DNA of 64,000 bases from Plasmodiophora brassicae. Its lineage: Eukaryota; Endomyxa: Phytomyxea; Phytomyxea; Plasmodiophorida. The DNA lies in the NCBI GenBank assembly GCA_036867785.1, contig CP145420.1, positions 682,001 to 746,000 on the forward strand, in the 5' to 3' direction. A program made the position numbers and the translations under genes. The notes beneath the pieces are model-generated. The model did no database searches. It saw only the letters and a program-made list of their open reading frames with translations, and was not told where the DNA came from. The first letter of the stretch is position 1. Each line of letters begins with the position of its first letter. Below are positions 21,576 through 32,711 of the stretch, piece by piece.

Positions 21576-22079
21576 ACGAAACTTCCATACGCCTTGTGCA
21601 GCCACGTATCGTGAACATTGTAGCCGTTCTTCACCCTGGGACGCATGTTCCATATGCCTGGTGACGCGTGAATGCACACGTTAAACGCGAGCGAGAAAAC
21701 AAGGCCGGGATGTGAAGCGGCTCAGGTCATAGTGCAATCCGGCCCCCATCGTGTGATGGGTGAAACGCACAGGTTTTCTCTGTTCTTAGGACATCTGAGT
21801 GACCAAAGGGCATGAGTATGACGACGGCAGTCGGGTGGCCATCGGCAAGGTTGAGCGAACACATCTGAGCGAAGTTGATTTCGCCGTGGCCAACCGCGTG
21901 CAAGGAAGGCAGGTGCAGGCCGGTGGTATCTACCGCCGAAGAACAGTGTCCCGATTGTATCACGATATCAGCCCTGAATTGAGAGGGCAATGACAGAATG
22001 AATGTATTGCACCGTGGAACCCCCCGCTGCAACGCCAGGATGTCAGTTGGTCACTATGTAGCACCGGTACTTAACAGCC
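21576..22079. other. Intergenic stretch, nothing recognised
   Basis: About 500 bp between two secretory-protein genes that converge here. GC is lower than in the genes. No repeat, RNA gene or supported reading frame seen. Confidence 0.4.
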
Positions 22080-22469
22080 TCAAGGCAAGCGGATCGCGGA
22101 CGTGCGGTTGCTGCTGCTCTGACGGAGCCCTTGGACGATGCGCTGGAACGTTCCGCGCCCCGTATCGTAATCGTACAAATACGCACTGGCCGTATCCCCG
22201 GACAAGTCGGTCTTGATGCAGCGACCTTCGAAGTACTCAATGTGGCGCAGCACTGCACCATTGGCTTTGGCATGATCGAATGCGGGCGCAGGCGTGCCCG
22301 GGCCATAGTAGGACTGCACGGCGGGTTCCCTATTCTGCCACAGTTCGTGTAGCAGTTCGACCTTGTCAATACCGCTGATGTCCACCTGCTGGTTCATATA
22401 CTCCATGCCCGACCCGGGTGCTGTCGCCAATGCCCACGCGACGACAACAACGACGATCTTGGTGATCAT
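22080..22469 (-). CDS. Small secreted protein, 129 aa
   Basis: Single exon from the ATG at 22469. The first 22 residues are a signal peptide (MITKIVVVVVAWALATAPGS). The mature part is one compact domain with blocks GIDKVELLHELWQN, a conserved-looking IEYFEGRCIKTDLSGD and YLYDYDTGRGTFQRIVQGL. I have the impression of a family of short proteins sharing the DLSGD...LYDxDxGxGxFxR pattern in protists and bacteria, but cannot name it. The last 15 residues are Ser/Arg-rich. Small size, signal peptide and a single domain would make it an effector candidate if the organism is a parasite; that is inference. Confidence 0.6.
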   Translation of the reverse strand: MITKIVVVVVAWALATAPGSGMEYMNQQVDISGIDKVELLHELWQNREPAVQSYYGPGTPAPAFDHAKANGAVLRHIEYFEGRCIKTDLSGDTASAYLYDYDTGRGTFQRIVQGLRQSSSNRTSAIRLP

Positions 22470-22759
22470 ATTGCTGTTCGGGGTGCTTCTCTCGAGGCGT
22501 TTAGGACAATGACAATCGGACAGGTCGGGCGGGGCTCTCAGTCTCTCACGCAGTCGCCAGTGGCAGCCTCCCAAGGGCTCTCACGCAGTGGCGTTTGGGC
22601 CCTGAACGCGTTTTAGGGGCCCTGAACGCAGCGACAGTCCCCCGTGTCATTGCGACCTAAGTTCCGCCCTTACAAATTACAACCCATCCACGTAGTCCCG
22701 GCCACCTTCAGTGAACTGATTACGCGTCACGCTTTATATCACTCTGAGCCAGTACTGGC

Positions 22760-23937
22760 CTAGACAGCGGCAGTGACGTCGGCACCTGCCGGGGGTTCCT
22801 GACGGGATGACCGCCTTCGAGGCAGACGTAGCTGGCCCACCATATCGTGAAGGTACCCGGGCAACCTCACACCTTCGACGACGGTTCGCGTGCCGGTCCC
22901 ATGCTGGGTCGTGTCCGCCTGTGGGGAATCGATGGCCCATGGGCGTTCCATGAACAGGTTCGGACGGCATACGATCGGGATCCGCTCTTTCGCCGCCGTC
23001 TCTTCCTCGAACTTCTCATAAGGGTCGCGTCGCGGTTGCAAGGACACCACCTGTCGATCCCGTCGTACTGTTGGGTCAACGTTTTCATCTTTGTCCATCA
23101 CGTCCGCGAACATCGCCACATCAGTGATCCTTCTCAGCGTCTGCTTCGTGACCTTCGGATCGTCACCGTCGTTCATCAAAGCGTTCCGCTCCGATCTGTA
23201 CCGGAAGCACATGCCGCTGATGGCGGCGAACAGGATGGTGATGACGAGGCCGGCACCCAGCAAGGTGGTCGTTAGACCCCAGCCGAAGATCGACGCGAAC
23301 GGCGCTCGGCAGGTGGCTGGCCTACAATCGGCCTCGCAGGACTCGTCTGGTTCGCAGACGTGGTCGTTGCAGGTTGGGCTCGGGCACGTCGGCGTCCCGG
23401 CGCAATCCACAGGGCAATCGTCGCACGACTCGGTGCAGATCCTGTCGGCACGATTCATCAGCCGAACGCCCACAGCGTACAATGACAGTACCCGTCGCCA
23501 CAGATCGACCCGATCGTCGGGTCGGCAAGGAACGTGACATGGGCGTGCAGCCAGGAGGCGTCAACGCAGCCGGCTGTGCCCCACAGTGGGCCATGAAAGA
23601 TGACACTGACCGCCGTACCCGAGTACGATTCGCCAGACGGCAAGCGGAACGCGTCCCGAGGTCGGACGGACCATACGCCCACGTTGGATCGGGACGAGTC
23701 GACGACGGCGTTCGTCATCGGGACGATCTGGATGGCGTCGTGGTTCTGATTCTGTAACGCCAGCGTTAGAACGTACCCGCGGGCCACCTGCACGTTCCCG
23801 TTCCGCAGGCGGGGGACGATGCCCCACGTGTAGCCGTCACGAACATCGACTTCCAGATCCACCTGTCCCGTCCAGGTGCCCGCACCACCGCCGGCGACCG
23901 TCGCAACGACAACGGGGACCAGGAGCGCATAGTGCAT
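22760..23937 (-). CDS. Type I membrane protein with Cys-rich juxtamembrane repeats
   Basis: Exons 23937..23492 and 23441..22760 (50-nt intron, 375 aa). The signal peptide is MHYALLVPVVVATVAGGGAG. A beta-rich ectodomain of about 125 residues follows, then a Cys-rich segment created by the splice: CGDGICTESCDDCPVDC and a second unit CNDHVCEPDESCEADC, a pattern known from short disulfide repeats in secreted proteins. One transmembrane helix (TTTLLGAGLVITILFAAISG) is followed by a basic, then acidic cytoplasmic tail of about 120 residues. Topology suggests a surface receptor or adhesin. No kinase or known adhesion domain. ATG 23937 is chosen because it starts the signal peptide. Confidence 0.7.
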
Positions 23938-24123
23938 CGGAACGGTCAGCAGTGGCGTTGCCGCTGTGCCTGGGTCCCCTGCCTGTGGCTGCGCCGCCGC
24001 GCCACCGGGAAATATCTGCCGAATGCAACAATGGCGCATGCAGCCAGCTGCACACGCGTCGTCGTACAATAACTCATGGATGTACGTGTATCATGGGGCG
24101 GTCTGCACTTTCGGTTGGATCCA

Positions 24124-27100
24124 TCAGCCGATGAAAATTCTCTTCTGGGGCGACGCTGTCACCTCGTCGGCGTCGCATCTCTCTTCGACGAGGGCCGCGT
24201 GGTCGTCGCATCTCTCTTCGACGACGGCCGCGTGGTCGTCATCGACAAGGGCGTCGTCGTCGCGCTTGGGCGGCGCGGGGAACACGACGTGGGGTTCGTC
24301 TGCCGGTTTCACGAGGGGCGTCACATCGACTTCGGGCCGATGGTTCGGGTCGCAGTTGGATTCGCGATTGGCACCGCAGACGGCGATGATGGCGTTCTCC
24401 AGGAAGACTTTGACGGTCCTGGCCAGGACCATGGCCTGCTCGGGCGCCAGCTTGTCGTCGCTGGCCATGTTGGGCGACAGGACGATGGCCAGACTCGACG
24501 GGGTCATCATGTTCACCTCGGCCTTGGCGACCACCTTCGCGCAGATGTCCAGCAGGAACCGGGTCGTGCTTCGCCACGGGTCGGGCATCGTCCCGATCAG
24601 TGCCAGCGCTTCCGACGGCGTCACCGACGCCGCTGCGATGTCCGACACCGACAGGATATCAAACAGACGCGATGGAAGTTCTCGCAGCCATTGCTTGGCG
24701 ACATCAGCAATCGCATGAACGTCATTGCAACGTGGCAGGACACCCTACAGGCACAGTCAGCAACCTGAACCCGGACAGCATATTGGCGTGGTCGTACCTT
24801 TTCCAGGAAGGACCGGACGACACCATGTTCGGTGGCGCCGGGTGCGATTCGGAAGATACCAACCGTGTTGTAGGCGTCGTAGAGTTCAAGACCCTTGGCA
24901 ATGATCTGGAGAACGATGGGGACGGGCGACGAGTATCCGGCCGGAATCGAGCTGTCGATCCGGTACAGGTCGACGCCGAACACGGATTGGCGATCGCAGA
25001 TGGGCGCCTCCTCGGTCGGTTCAGGCATGGCAATGAACGATCTCGCCAGGTCAAAGTCCTTCAGCGCAATCACTGAACGAAGGCACAGGTGCGGCGGCGT
25101 CGGCACATGCTGCTTCCGTTCCATAAGACGGTTCTGGTTCGCCACTGTGAACGTCTGCAGGTCGTGAAGGATCTGTCGACACACATGAGCACCGCGGACG
25201 GCACGAAGGCAACGGGTCGTCAACCGACCTCATGCAGGACGTCGACGTTCTTGCCCTGGAGCTTCTCTCGTAGGTTGCTGGAATCCACGCGCATAATGAG
25301 AGCGCAGATGGTCGTCGACTGTCGAACAGCGTCACGAAGCGCAGCGAGGCACTCCAGCGATGCATTATTCCTGTCCAGGAATAGGTTGTTGAGCGTGCAC
25401 CCGGCCGGGCTGTTGATCAGTTTGCCCAGGGCGGTGAACGCCTTGATGCCCATTGAACTGGACGCCACATCCAGCGTCACCAGGCCGGATTCGCCTTCCT
25501 GCGCCTGTGCCAGCTCGTTGCAGAACGCGGTCACGCCCCGATCGCCAAGGCAACCTCGCAGCGAGATGCACGTCAGGAGAGGGCTGTGCCGCACGAAACG
25601 CGCCACCGCCTGCCCGTCCTTCTCACGGCTGCTGATGGAGAACGACGGTTCCGCTCCATCAAACGACACGAACCTCAGCTTCGGAAGGCGTTCCAGGACT
25701 ACAGACCGCGAATTAGAGGTGCATGGATGGAGGCCCGAAACAGAGCGAAGGTGTCACCTTCACATGTCTTGCGCATCGAGGACCCCGAGAGGCCATTATG
25801 ACCCAGGTAGAGGCCTTCGATGTTCATCAGGCCGCCGGCCTGCGTCGTATCGCCGATAACCTTCTGGAGAGACGTCGCGAACCCGTCCTTCAGCCCGTTG
25901 GCGGAGAAATCAATGAGCAGCGGGAATCGGTTCGGGTTCGTGTGCAGCGCCGACAGCAACTTGAACACCTTGTCGGAGGAAAGCGCCGACTTCTGCAGCA
26001 CCAGGTAGCGCATCGTCGACCTGGGCAACGTCTCACACATCGATCAGACGGTGAGGCAGACAGTGCCTTACGTTCGCTTTAGGATGCTGGCGATGGCTTC
26101 GATACCCTTCGCGTTGACGTTGGTGCCCACCAGGACAATGCTCTCCAGGGCGTCGACCAGAGAGCGGTCCTCGTGCGCCAACGCCTCCAGTAGGACGTGG
26201 GCGTGGTCCACGCCCAGCGAGAAGGACACCTGGCGCAGGGACAGCGATTTCCGGAGCCCTTTCGCCATATCGTCCGCTGTGGTTCGCGACAACGTAATCC
26301 CGCTGATGTCCAAGCGGCGCAGCGGTACCGATGTCAGCATTGCGGCCAGCGCCACTGCCGACCTCGTGCCACAGCCGGTCTGACCTGCACCTTCGCGGTT
26401 AGAACGACGATGCCCGGCGGCGGACAGAGAGACGCACCGATCTTCAACGTTTCGAGGCGCTTGTGCGACTGCGAAATGACGTCCAGCATGGTCGACATGT
26501 CCTTGTCGCCGATCGGGTTGTCGGTCAGGATCAGGGTTCGGAGGATCGACGACGTGCAGCCGGCGAATGTGTACAGAATATGGCCGAAACTGCTGGCATC
26601 AATGCCGCATTCGTTCAGTTCGAGGGATTCGATCAGCGCCGGGTGGGCGATCTTGGATATCGCGGCGACTTGCGTATCGGAGAGCGCCACCCTGGACGCG
26701 TACACGGCCCGGAACAGCGACCCAGCGCTGTGGCTTAAGGCGTACAGAACGGCGAGCAACCTGTGCTCGTATTCCTTCGCGTCCAGCGTCCATGCCGCGG
26801 TCGCCCCGCCCAAACATTCGACCAGGTCCAGAGTCTCCAGGCCATCCACCAGCCGAGGGAACCCATTCCTCATCAACGTCAGGAAGCTCTCTAAACGCCT
26901 CCATCAGGTGACCGCACAGCAAGACCGAAACCCGAACAAGAAACGTACCGTTTGCTGGTGTTTGCAGCAACTCACAGGCCACGATATGGATGGCCTCCAC
27001 TCGCTCCCGCTCCGTGAATCGGGTCGTCTCCAGCTGCCAGAAGTCGGGCGCGATGCACTTGACCTTGCACTGTGGCCGGTAGATGGAAGCGGCACAGTGG

Positions 27101-27689
27101 ACCGCGCTGACGAACTTCTCCATGACGTTCGGCGCGCCAGCCACCATCACGAACTGGCGCGGCATGTTGACGGTCTCCGGTTGAAACAGGGACGTGGTCT
27201 CCTCCAGGAACCGGAAGCACAGAACGGCACGGTACCCGTACTGTGCATCCGATTCCACCTCGATCGACATCAGGTTCACCAACGACAGGGCATCCTTGGC
27301 CGACGCAAGCATAATCTGGGCAGAGCGTCAGCGCGCGCTCGTTGCCGAATACGCGACACGCCGTGGACGTACTCGCATGTCATTGACGAGCACCAGGCTG
27401 TTGTTCTGCATGTCCTTGGACGACACGTTGCACAGGTTGGCGTGCGTGATCGTCCCGAGCCGAATGGCAACGCGCGCCGAGAACCGCAGCGAATGCATCG
27501 CCGATTCGACGCGCGTGGGTCGCCCTCGCCTCTTCGTGTACGACATGAGCACTTTGGCAGCCAGAGCGGCATCCTACGTGCATCGGCCGCGCGCCAATCT
27601 GTCAGAACCGAACCCGGGCCCTACTCGTTCCTCAGCCGTACCTCTCCGGTCAGGTCCGGGCGCCGCGTCGAGTTCGGCGCCACCATCAT
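24124..27689 (-). CDS. CARMIL-like LRR protein with C-terminal RhoGAP domain
   Basis: Nine exons: 27689..27642, 27573..27373, 27315..26949, 26890..26426, 26354..26072, 26020..25758, 25698..25229, 25172..24798, 24744..24124, giving 1030 aa; all junctions in frame (51-71 nt introns). Residues 1-200 are PH-like (NNSLVLVNDMR...), 205-700 are leucine-rich repeats of CARMIL type (PLRRLDISGITLS, LRTLILTDNPIGDKD, NIEGLYLGHNGLSG), and 720-935 a RhoGAP domain with arginine finger R807 in GIFRI, the AKQWLRELP helix and SLAIVLSPNM. Dictyostelium has a CARMIL-GAP of this kind controlling actin through Rac and capping protein. No capping-protein-interaction motif is recognised here. The C-terminus is acidic with a repeated DDHAAVVEERCD unit. 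An extra 5' exon is possible. Confidence 0.87.
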
Positions 27690-27964
27690 CGCACCGGCTG
27701 GCAGGACGACGCGCTGTGCCACAGCGACAACAGCACGACGGTCTGGGCAGAAACGCGATTGGGACAGACGCGACGCGTCAATCCTGAATGCCCACTGCTC
27801 GGCGCCATCTAATTCGGGCAACACGGGCGCGCAGCCCTCACGGAATCTATTTCCAGCGATCGGGCACACCCGCAATTAGGTCGAACGAGACCCCCCTGCA
27901 ATCGTGCTACAGTAGCCACGAATGGTAACTGATTTGGGGAACGAACGAACGAACGACGGGGCCT

Positions 27965-29323
27965 TCATTGGGTGACGGGAGACAGCGGTTCAGGCTGGCG
28001 CTGGACGCGGTGATGGCGCACCCGTCGGGACCGGTGCGATTCGTGGTTGGACGTGGCGATATCGTAGGCGACGAAGGCGGCCAGGGCGGCGACGATGACG
28101 CCGATGACGATCGTCAGTTCGGCGTAGTCGAGGGGCGGTGAGGGCGGCGCCGTTTGCGCCACGATGCTCTTGACGTGGTCGGCGACCGGCACAAGGACCT
28201 CGAACAGGTGGGCAGCGGCACGGTCGGCCATGCGTTTGGCGACCACGACGCCTTGCGTCCTGATCAGTGCCCCGCCTTTGTTCACGACCTGGCTGGCGAA
28301 CGTGTCGATCTGCCGCTGCTCGATGTGGTACGCGAACAGCAAGCATACGCCAAACACAAGGATGGCGATGAGTGGCATCGAGCGGCTGTACGACCCATCA
28401 CCTGGAACAGCACCAGGCGTCTCCAGCGACATCTTTGCGTTGTCAGTAAAGCGGCGACGTTGATTCACTGACAAGATAGACACCTTTTGTGGGTCAGCGC
28501 CGGCGTCGGTGATGGCGCCAGGGTTGACGACGCCTTTCGGGTCTTCCAGGACGACGACGAGGCTTTGGACAAAGGTGAAGTTCAGCATTTCGTTGCCGTT
28601 GACGATGTCGTCGGCGGTGAGGATCGGCTTCAACCCGATGGACTTGGCGGCGAACAGGACAACGGAGGCGCGGGACAGGCGACGCTCACGCGTACCGTCG
28701 TCCGGGTCGGCAACGGTCGTCGCCGGACAGCATCCGGACAGCAGCGACAGGTACGCCTTGCTGTCGGATAGGTCGTCGCCCAGGTTCGTGATCGTCGCCT
28801 GCGACGCTAGGCGCTTGTTGACCCATTCCATGACCAGGCGCTTGTGGTCCTGATTGGAGATGGCGGCACCGCCGCCGTCTTCACCTTCGTCGCCGGCCGT
28901 CAGTCGGTGCATGGTTCGCGACCGCATCTGCACGTGCACGATCTGCCAGAGCAGGCCGAGAACGAGCGATGGATGATGGCACGAGTCGACGAGGTCGTTC
29001 TCGTCGACGTTGATGACGACGGCAGTGCTTCGGACGGCGTCGAGGTACACGCGCTGGTTCTCGCCCATCTCGAATCGGTTCGTCGGGTGGGCATTGACGC
29101 GAGCAGACGGGATCGACCCAGGGAACACGTGCTCCAGGAACCGGCAGTGCACGACGCCATCGGCGAGGCGTCGCAGGAGGTCCACCGGATCGTCGTCTTT
29201 CCACCCGTCAAGGCGATGCTCGTCGGGAAGCTCGGCGAGAAGGTGCCGGCCGATGCCCTTGATCTCGGCCGCCATGGTGGACGATAGGCGAACGTCGCCG
29301 TCGGTCTGCACGATCGCGTCCAT
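27965..29323 (-). CDS. Two calponin-homology domains with C-terminal membrane anchors
   Basis: Single exon, 452 aa. Residues about 15-125 are a fimbrin/plastin-like CH domain (RLADGVVHCRFLEHVFPGS, HPSLVLGLLWQIVHV); 150-265 is a second (LVMEWVNKRLASQATITNLG, EMLNFTFVQSLVVVLED). Together they would bind F-actin. Two hydrophobic helices follow (SMPLIAILVFGVCLLFAY at about 322 and AELTIVIGVIVAALAAFVAY near 415) and an Arg/His-rich end. Plastin has four CH domains and no membrane segment, so this is a reduced, membrane-attached relative, possibly linking actin to an organelle or the nuclear envelope like KASH-type proteins; the latter is speculation. It neighbours CARMIL-GAP on the same strand, 275 bp away. 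Confidence 0.82.
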   Translation of the reverse strand: MDAIVQTDGDVRLSSTMAAEIKGIGRHLLAELPDEHRLDGWKDDDPVDLLRRLADGVVHCRFLEHVFPGSIPSARVNAHPTNRFEMGENQRVYLDAVRSTAVVINVDENDLVDSCHHPSLVLGLLWQIVHVQMRSRTMHRLTAGDEGEDGGGAAISNQDHKRLVMEWVNKRLASQATITNLGDDLSDSKAYLSLLSGCCPATTVADPDDGTRERRLSRASVVLFAAKSIGLKPILTADDIVNGNEMLNFTFVQSLVVVLEDPKGVVNPGAITDAGADPQKVSILSVNQRRRFTDNAKMSLETPGAVPGDGSYSRSMPLIAILVFGVCLLFAYHIEQRQIDTFASQVVNKGGALIRTQGVVVAKRMADRAAAHLFEVLVPVADHVKSIVAQTAPPSPPLDYAELTIVIGVIVAALAAFVAYDIATSNHESHRSRRVRHHRVQRQPEPLSPVTQ

Positions 29324-29559
29324 GGCTATTGGTCGAGTGTCGCTGGGACGCGCGTGCAATTGGTGTGTCACGCCATGGGCACCTGGGACAAGGCCCAACT
29401 GCCTGAAGTGTATGATCACAGATGATGCGGTTCGAGGTTGGACGCGGGCGCCGCCTGAGGCACGAGCGTCTTTGGGCTGCTGTGCGGAAGAGGGGCTGGA
29501 CCGCTGAGTGCACGTTGGCGCGTGTTCATTCTGCCGCGTCGACGCTCCTGCAGATACGT

Positions 29560-31190
29560 TCATGGCGAATCTGAAACGCGCGTCAGGATACTTACACCGG
29601 CCTGCAGGTAGCGAAGCTTGTCCCGGTCGGTGCCCGGCTTAACGTCCTTGTCGATGGGCTGTGGATGGGTACTGCCCTCCTTAACGGCAACAAACGTGAA
29701 GTATCCCTGAGAGGCCGGGCCGATGTCAGATTGATGCTGGAGCGAAGCTTAGCTAGCTGCTGACCGAGTTCGTGTGCTCGCCGGCATCCGTTTCCGACCC
29801 GAAGGTCGGCAAATGCTTCAGCTCGACAACCTCGACTCGGACACCGACCTTGATATTTGCATAGGAATAAGACCCAGCGTAGTGACAGCCTGGCACACGC
29901 AGCTCACCTCCATTGACGTACGGAACACGCGATTGACCTGGGCGCGAACGATGACACACGATCCAACGGGAACCTGACTATTGCTAAACGAGCAGCTGCA
30001 GCGGTATGGCGAAGGGCAACACGCTATACCTGGGAGACGAATTTCATCTTGTCGAGTCCTACGGTAAGGATGGCCGACCTGCACAGGCGCAGCGCGGCGA
30101 TCTGTGCGGCCTGCTCCATCCACTGGAGAATCGTCCCACCAAAGGCGATACCGAGAGGGTTGGCGTGCGCCGGCATGACCGCCTTCGTCATCGACAGCTT
30201 CGTATCTTCGACCGGGACCTCGACCAGGCCGGGCGGAAGTGCTGTCAGCGTTTCCAGATGCGCGGTCCACATCTTTGGCACATCGATTACCCGGGCTTTG
30301 ACTCGTTCCTTGAACGCCCGGTTGCGTTGTTGTGCGGCTTTGTAAGCGGCACGCTGTACGTCATATTCAGGAACTCATTGCCGTACTGGGACGATCGTTG
30401 ACGCGTACCTCCTCGGGCGTTTCAGGTTCAAGCGCCGGAACGGGTCGCGGTCTTCGCTTCTTACTCAAAGCGACAAACTTCAGAAGGGCTCGACAGCAGA
30501 AGTCGCGCTGCCCCGTTAGCGGGTGCTCGACGTAGACGACCACCTCGATTTCCATGCTGCACCGAGCGAGGCGTCAAGCACGGTACCAACTAAACGCCCG
30601 CAGACGAGACGCACCTCGACGAAAATGCAGCGGTCACCTTGGCTGTAAGGATGATGATGTCGCTGACTCTAGCCGGCGTCCTTTCAAGACACGCGTCAGC
30701 TGGCGACACCCAGCACCCAGCGTTCGTACCGGAAATGGATTTCGTCCATGGACACGGTGACAACGCTCCCCTAGCCCGCAATTGATCCTACATTGCCAAA
30801 CGCCCACGAGCCATGCATCCTTACTTCCGAATGTCGAATCGCGCAGATGCCCGCGATCTTATCAACCTGACAGCCGCTTCGTCAGCAGCCGATGACCGAA
30901 GCATTGGCCTACCCGTACCATTGCCAGCAGCTCCCCGCCATAGCAAATGTTGAACATCGTACACTGACTGGGCGTCAGAGTTTCCAGTCCCTCGACGATG
31001 GAATCCTCCGGCACCTTGACCTTCGCTGCCACACAGATCTTTAGGTCCATTTCATCATGCAGCCCGGCCGCTGGGCGGTCCTACGTTTGCCATTCTTGTT
31101 CCGACTGAGATAGTATCGCAGGGCGGCGGCACCACCGGCAACAGCAATGCATGCTCCAGCGCCAGCGGCCATGATCCGTTCCGGCCCCAT
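29560..31190 (-). CDS. Double-hotdog acyl-CoA thioesterase with N-terminal anchor
   Basis: Ten exons: 31190..31085, 31025..30919, 30866..30825, 30770..30710, 30666..30615, 30556..30409, 30353..30030, 29973..29908, 29848..29765, 29706..29560; 378 aa with every junction in frame. It hydrolyses acyl-CoA by family. The N-terminus has a hydrophobic helix (AGAGACIAVAGGAAALRYY). Hotdog 1 (CYGGELLAMV joined to DKIAGICAIRHSE, then EIHFRYERWVL) and hotdog 2 (NPLGIAFGGTILQWMEQAAQ, GYFTFVAVKEG) follow the ACOT7/ACOT9 plan, with the catalytic helix of hotdog 2 clearest. Exons as small as 42 and 52 nt and a 43-nt intron are notable. Compartment (mitochondrial membrane or ER) is not certain. Confidence 0.9.
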
Positions 31191-31220
31191 TGTGCAAGGC
31201 ACACTGCGTACGAACGCCGT

Positions 31221-31299
31221 CCGCACGATCACCTAACTGGGCCGCACGATCACCTAACTGGGCCGCACGATGACCTAACTGGGCCGCACGATCAACTGG
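31221..31299. repeat. 21-bp tandem repeat, about 3.8 copies
   Basis: Unit CCGCACGATCACCTAACTGG plus one G repeats at 31221, 31242 and 31263 (one base differs in the third copy) and ends in a partial fourth copy. It begins 31 bp upstream of the thioesterase ATG, so it lies in that gene's presumed promoter or 5' leader. Confidence 0.95.
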
Positions 31300-31950
31300 T
31301 CAACCGCCAGCAAGCACGGCCGAAGCAAGTCCTGCGAGTGCTACCATTTACCGACTGACAGTGACAGGAATAGACTCCACTGTATGCCGAAGTGTTACTA
31401 CTGAGACTGTGGGGGAGGTTTTCATATACGAGTCGCGATGGGCACCATTCGCGAAACTACATATAGCTCAACAAAACCTACCTACATGGTTTGAGTGTAT
31501 ACGAAAGTTCGAGGAGTTACATTGTGATCAAGACTGCAATTCACCACGCGGAACAGTATTCTGCACTGACTGCCCGTGGTGTATATTCCAATGTGGTCAT
31601 TGAGCTAAATAACTCGATGTAGGGAACAGACGCGGTCAACGGGACGAGTCCGCTCCCTGTTGGATGGCGTCACGATCCAGGCCCTGCCACCGGCGATCTC
31701 CCTGCAGGATGTCGACCGTGGATGGCAGAGCATCTCTTGCGAGCGCTCCGAAAGGGAGAGCTGCCCGATCAGCGACGCTTGCACGGTGATAACGCCCGAC
31801 TCCGGCCGTCGAAAAGTTCCCGTCGATGAAGAACTTAAGGCAGCCGACGTTCCCCGTTCGCTCCACGCCGAGCCAAACGAATGCTGACGCCAATGCTGCA
31901 GCCTGGGACTGACAGGACTTGCGCAGGGCGCAGGGCTTGTCACCACGCTG
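31300..31950. other. AT-rich gene-poor patch
   Basis: About 650 bp, with 31340-31620 clearly more AT-rich than the surroundings. An 80-codon frame at 31361-31603 lacks the local codon bias and is not accepted as a gene. It borders the broken gene copy at 31951 and may be part of the same inserted or decayed block. Confidence 0.5.
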
Positions 31951-32064
31951 CCCGGCGACGGCGACTTTCTGGATGTAGATGCGCCGGGCGGCCCTGGGAC
32001 TCGGCGATCAGGACCTGGTCGAAGATGACGCTCGACCCGGCGCCCGTCATCGGGATGGTCACCG
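31951..32064 (-). pseudogene. Fragment of the secreted-protein gene at 20313
   Basis: The complement reads GAGSSVIFDQVLIAESQG and then IYIQKVAVAG, matching the third exon of the secreted protein at 20313 (GAGTNVIFDQVLIAESQG ... IYIQKVAIAG) at both DNA and protein level. Between the two blocks 14 bases fewer are present than in the intact gene, which shifts the frame, and homology stops on both sides. It is a truncated, frameshifted copy. Confidence 0.8.
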
Positions 32065-32075
32065 ACGCCATCCAA

Positions 32076-32711
32076 CGGGCGTTACTTGCAGACCAATGGC
32101 GAAGCAGCGCGATATCGTCAGATTACACTGATCTGCAATGTCGGTTTCATGCCGCAGGTAGGTTCCCGGCTTGGCTCGCCGCCATACAAACATCGTCTCA
32201 TGCGATAGCGGCCATTCAATAGGCACGCTCCGGCAACGTACAAGCTGTCAAACAGGCACCGTTAATGCATCAACGCTTGCACTTCGCCATCCGTTCTCGT
32301 CATTGACGGGTATACAGAGTCAAACTTGACGCCATCGCAGGGTAAACTCCACTGTGGCAACGACTGCCACGACGGCCAGCCTAAAAGTGTCGTTCGTCAG
32401 GTGGGCAGGAGTGGAGCGCAGCCTAGATTGGGCCCAGCGCAATCGGGATCGGGGACGAAGAACGCGTGCCCGGTGTCGTCGCCAACATCGATTGCTGAAA
32501 GCCTCCTCTACCTGTTTGACGAAACGCGACATCGCGCGGCCTCAGACTCTGTTCGCGATCTTACATGTTTACGGTCGTACCATCGTTTCAGCATTGTCAG
32601 TAGGATCCAGGAAACGAACCAGAGGGAGACGACTTGGCGAACAAGGTTCAGGGTGCGTACCGCGCTCCCCGCGGGAACTGTGTCAGTCGCATCGGACGCC
32701 GTGTCGCACCA
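32076..32711. other. Intergenic stretch, nothing recognised
   Basis: About 640 bp upstream of the pseudouridine synthase. The synthase frame is open back to 32634 without an ATG. No repeat or RNA gene seen. Confidence 0.4.

Noticed and set aside
26197-27879. 560-codon open frame on the plus strand
   Set aside because: It lies antisense to the CARMIL-GAP exons. High GC in third codon positions keeps stop codons rare on the opposite strand; the minus strand shows clear LRR and spliced domain structure.
31361-31603. 80-codon plus-strand frame
   Set aside because: It lies in an AT-rich patch and lacks the strong third-position GC of every accepted gene here.
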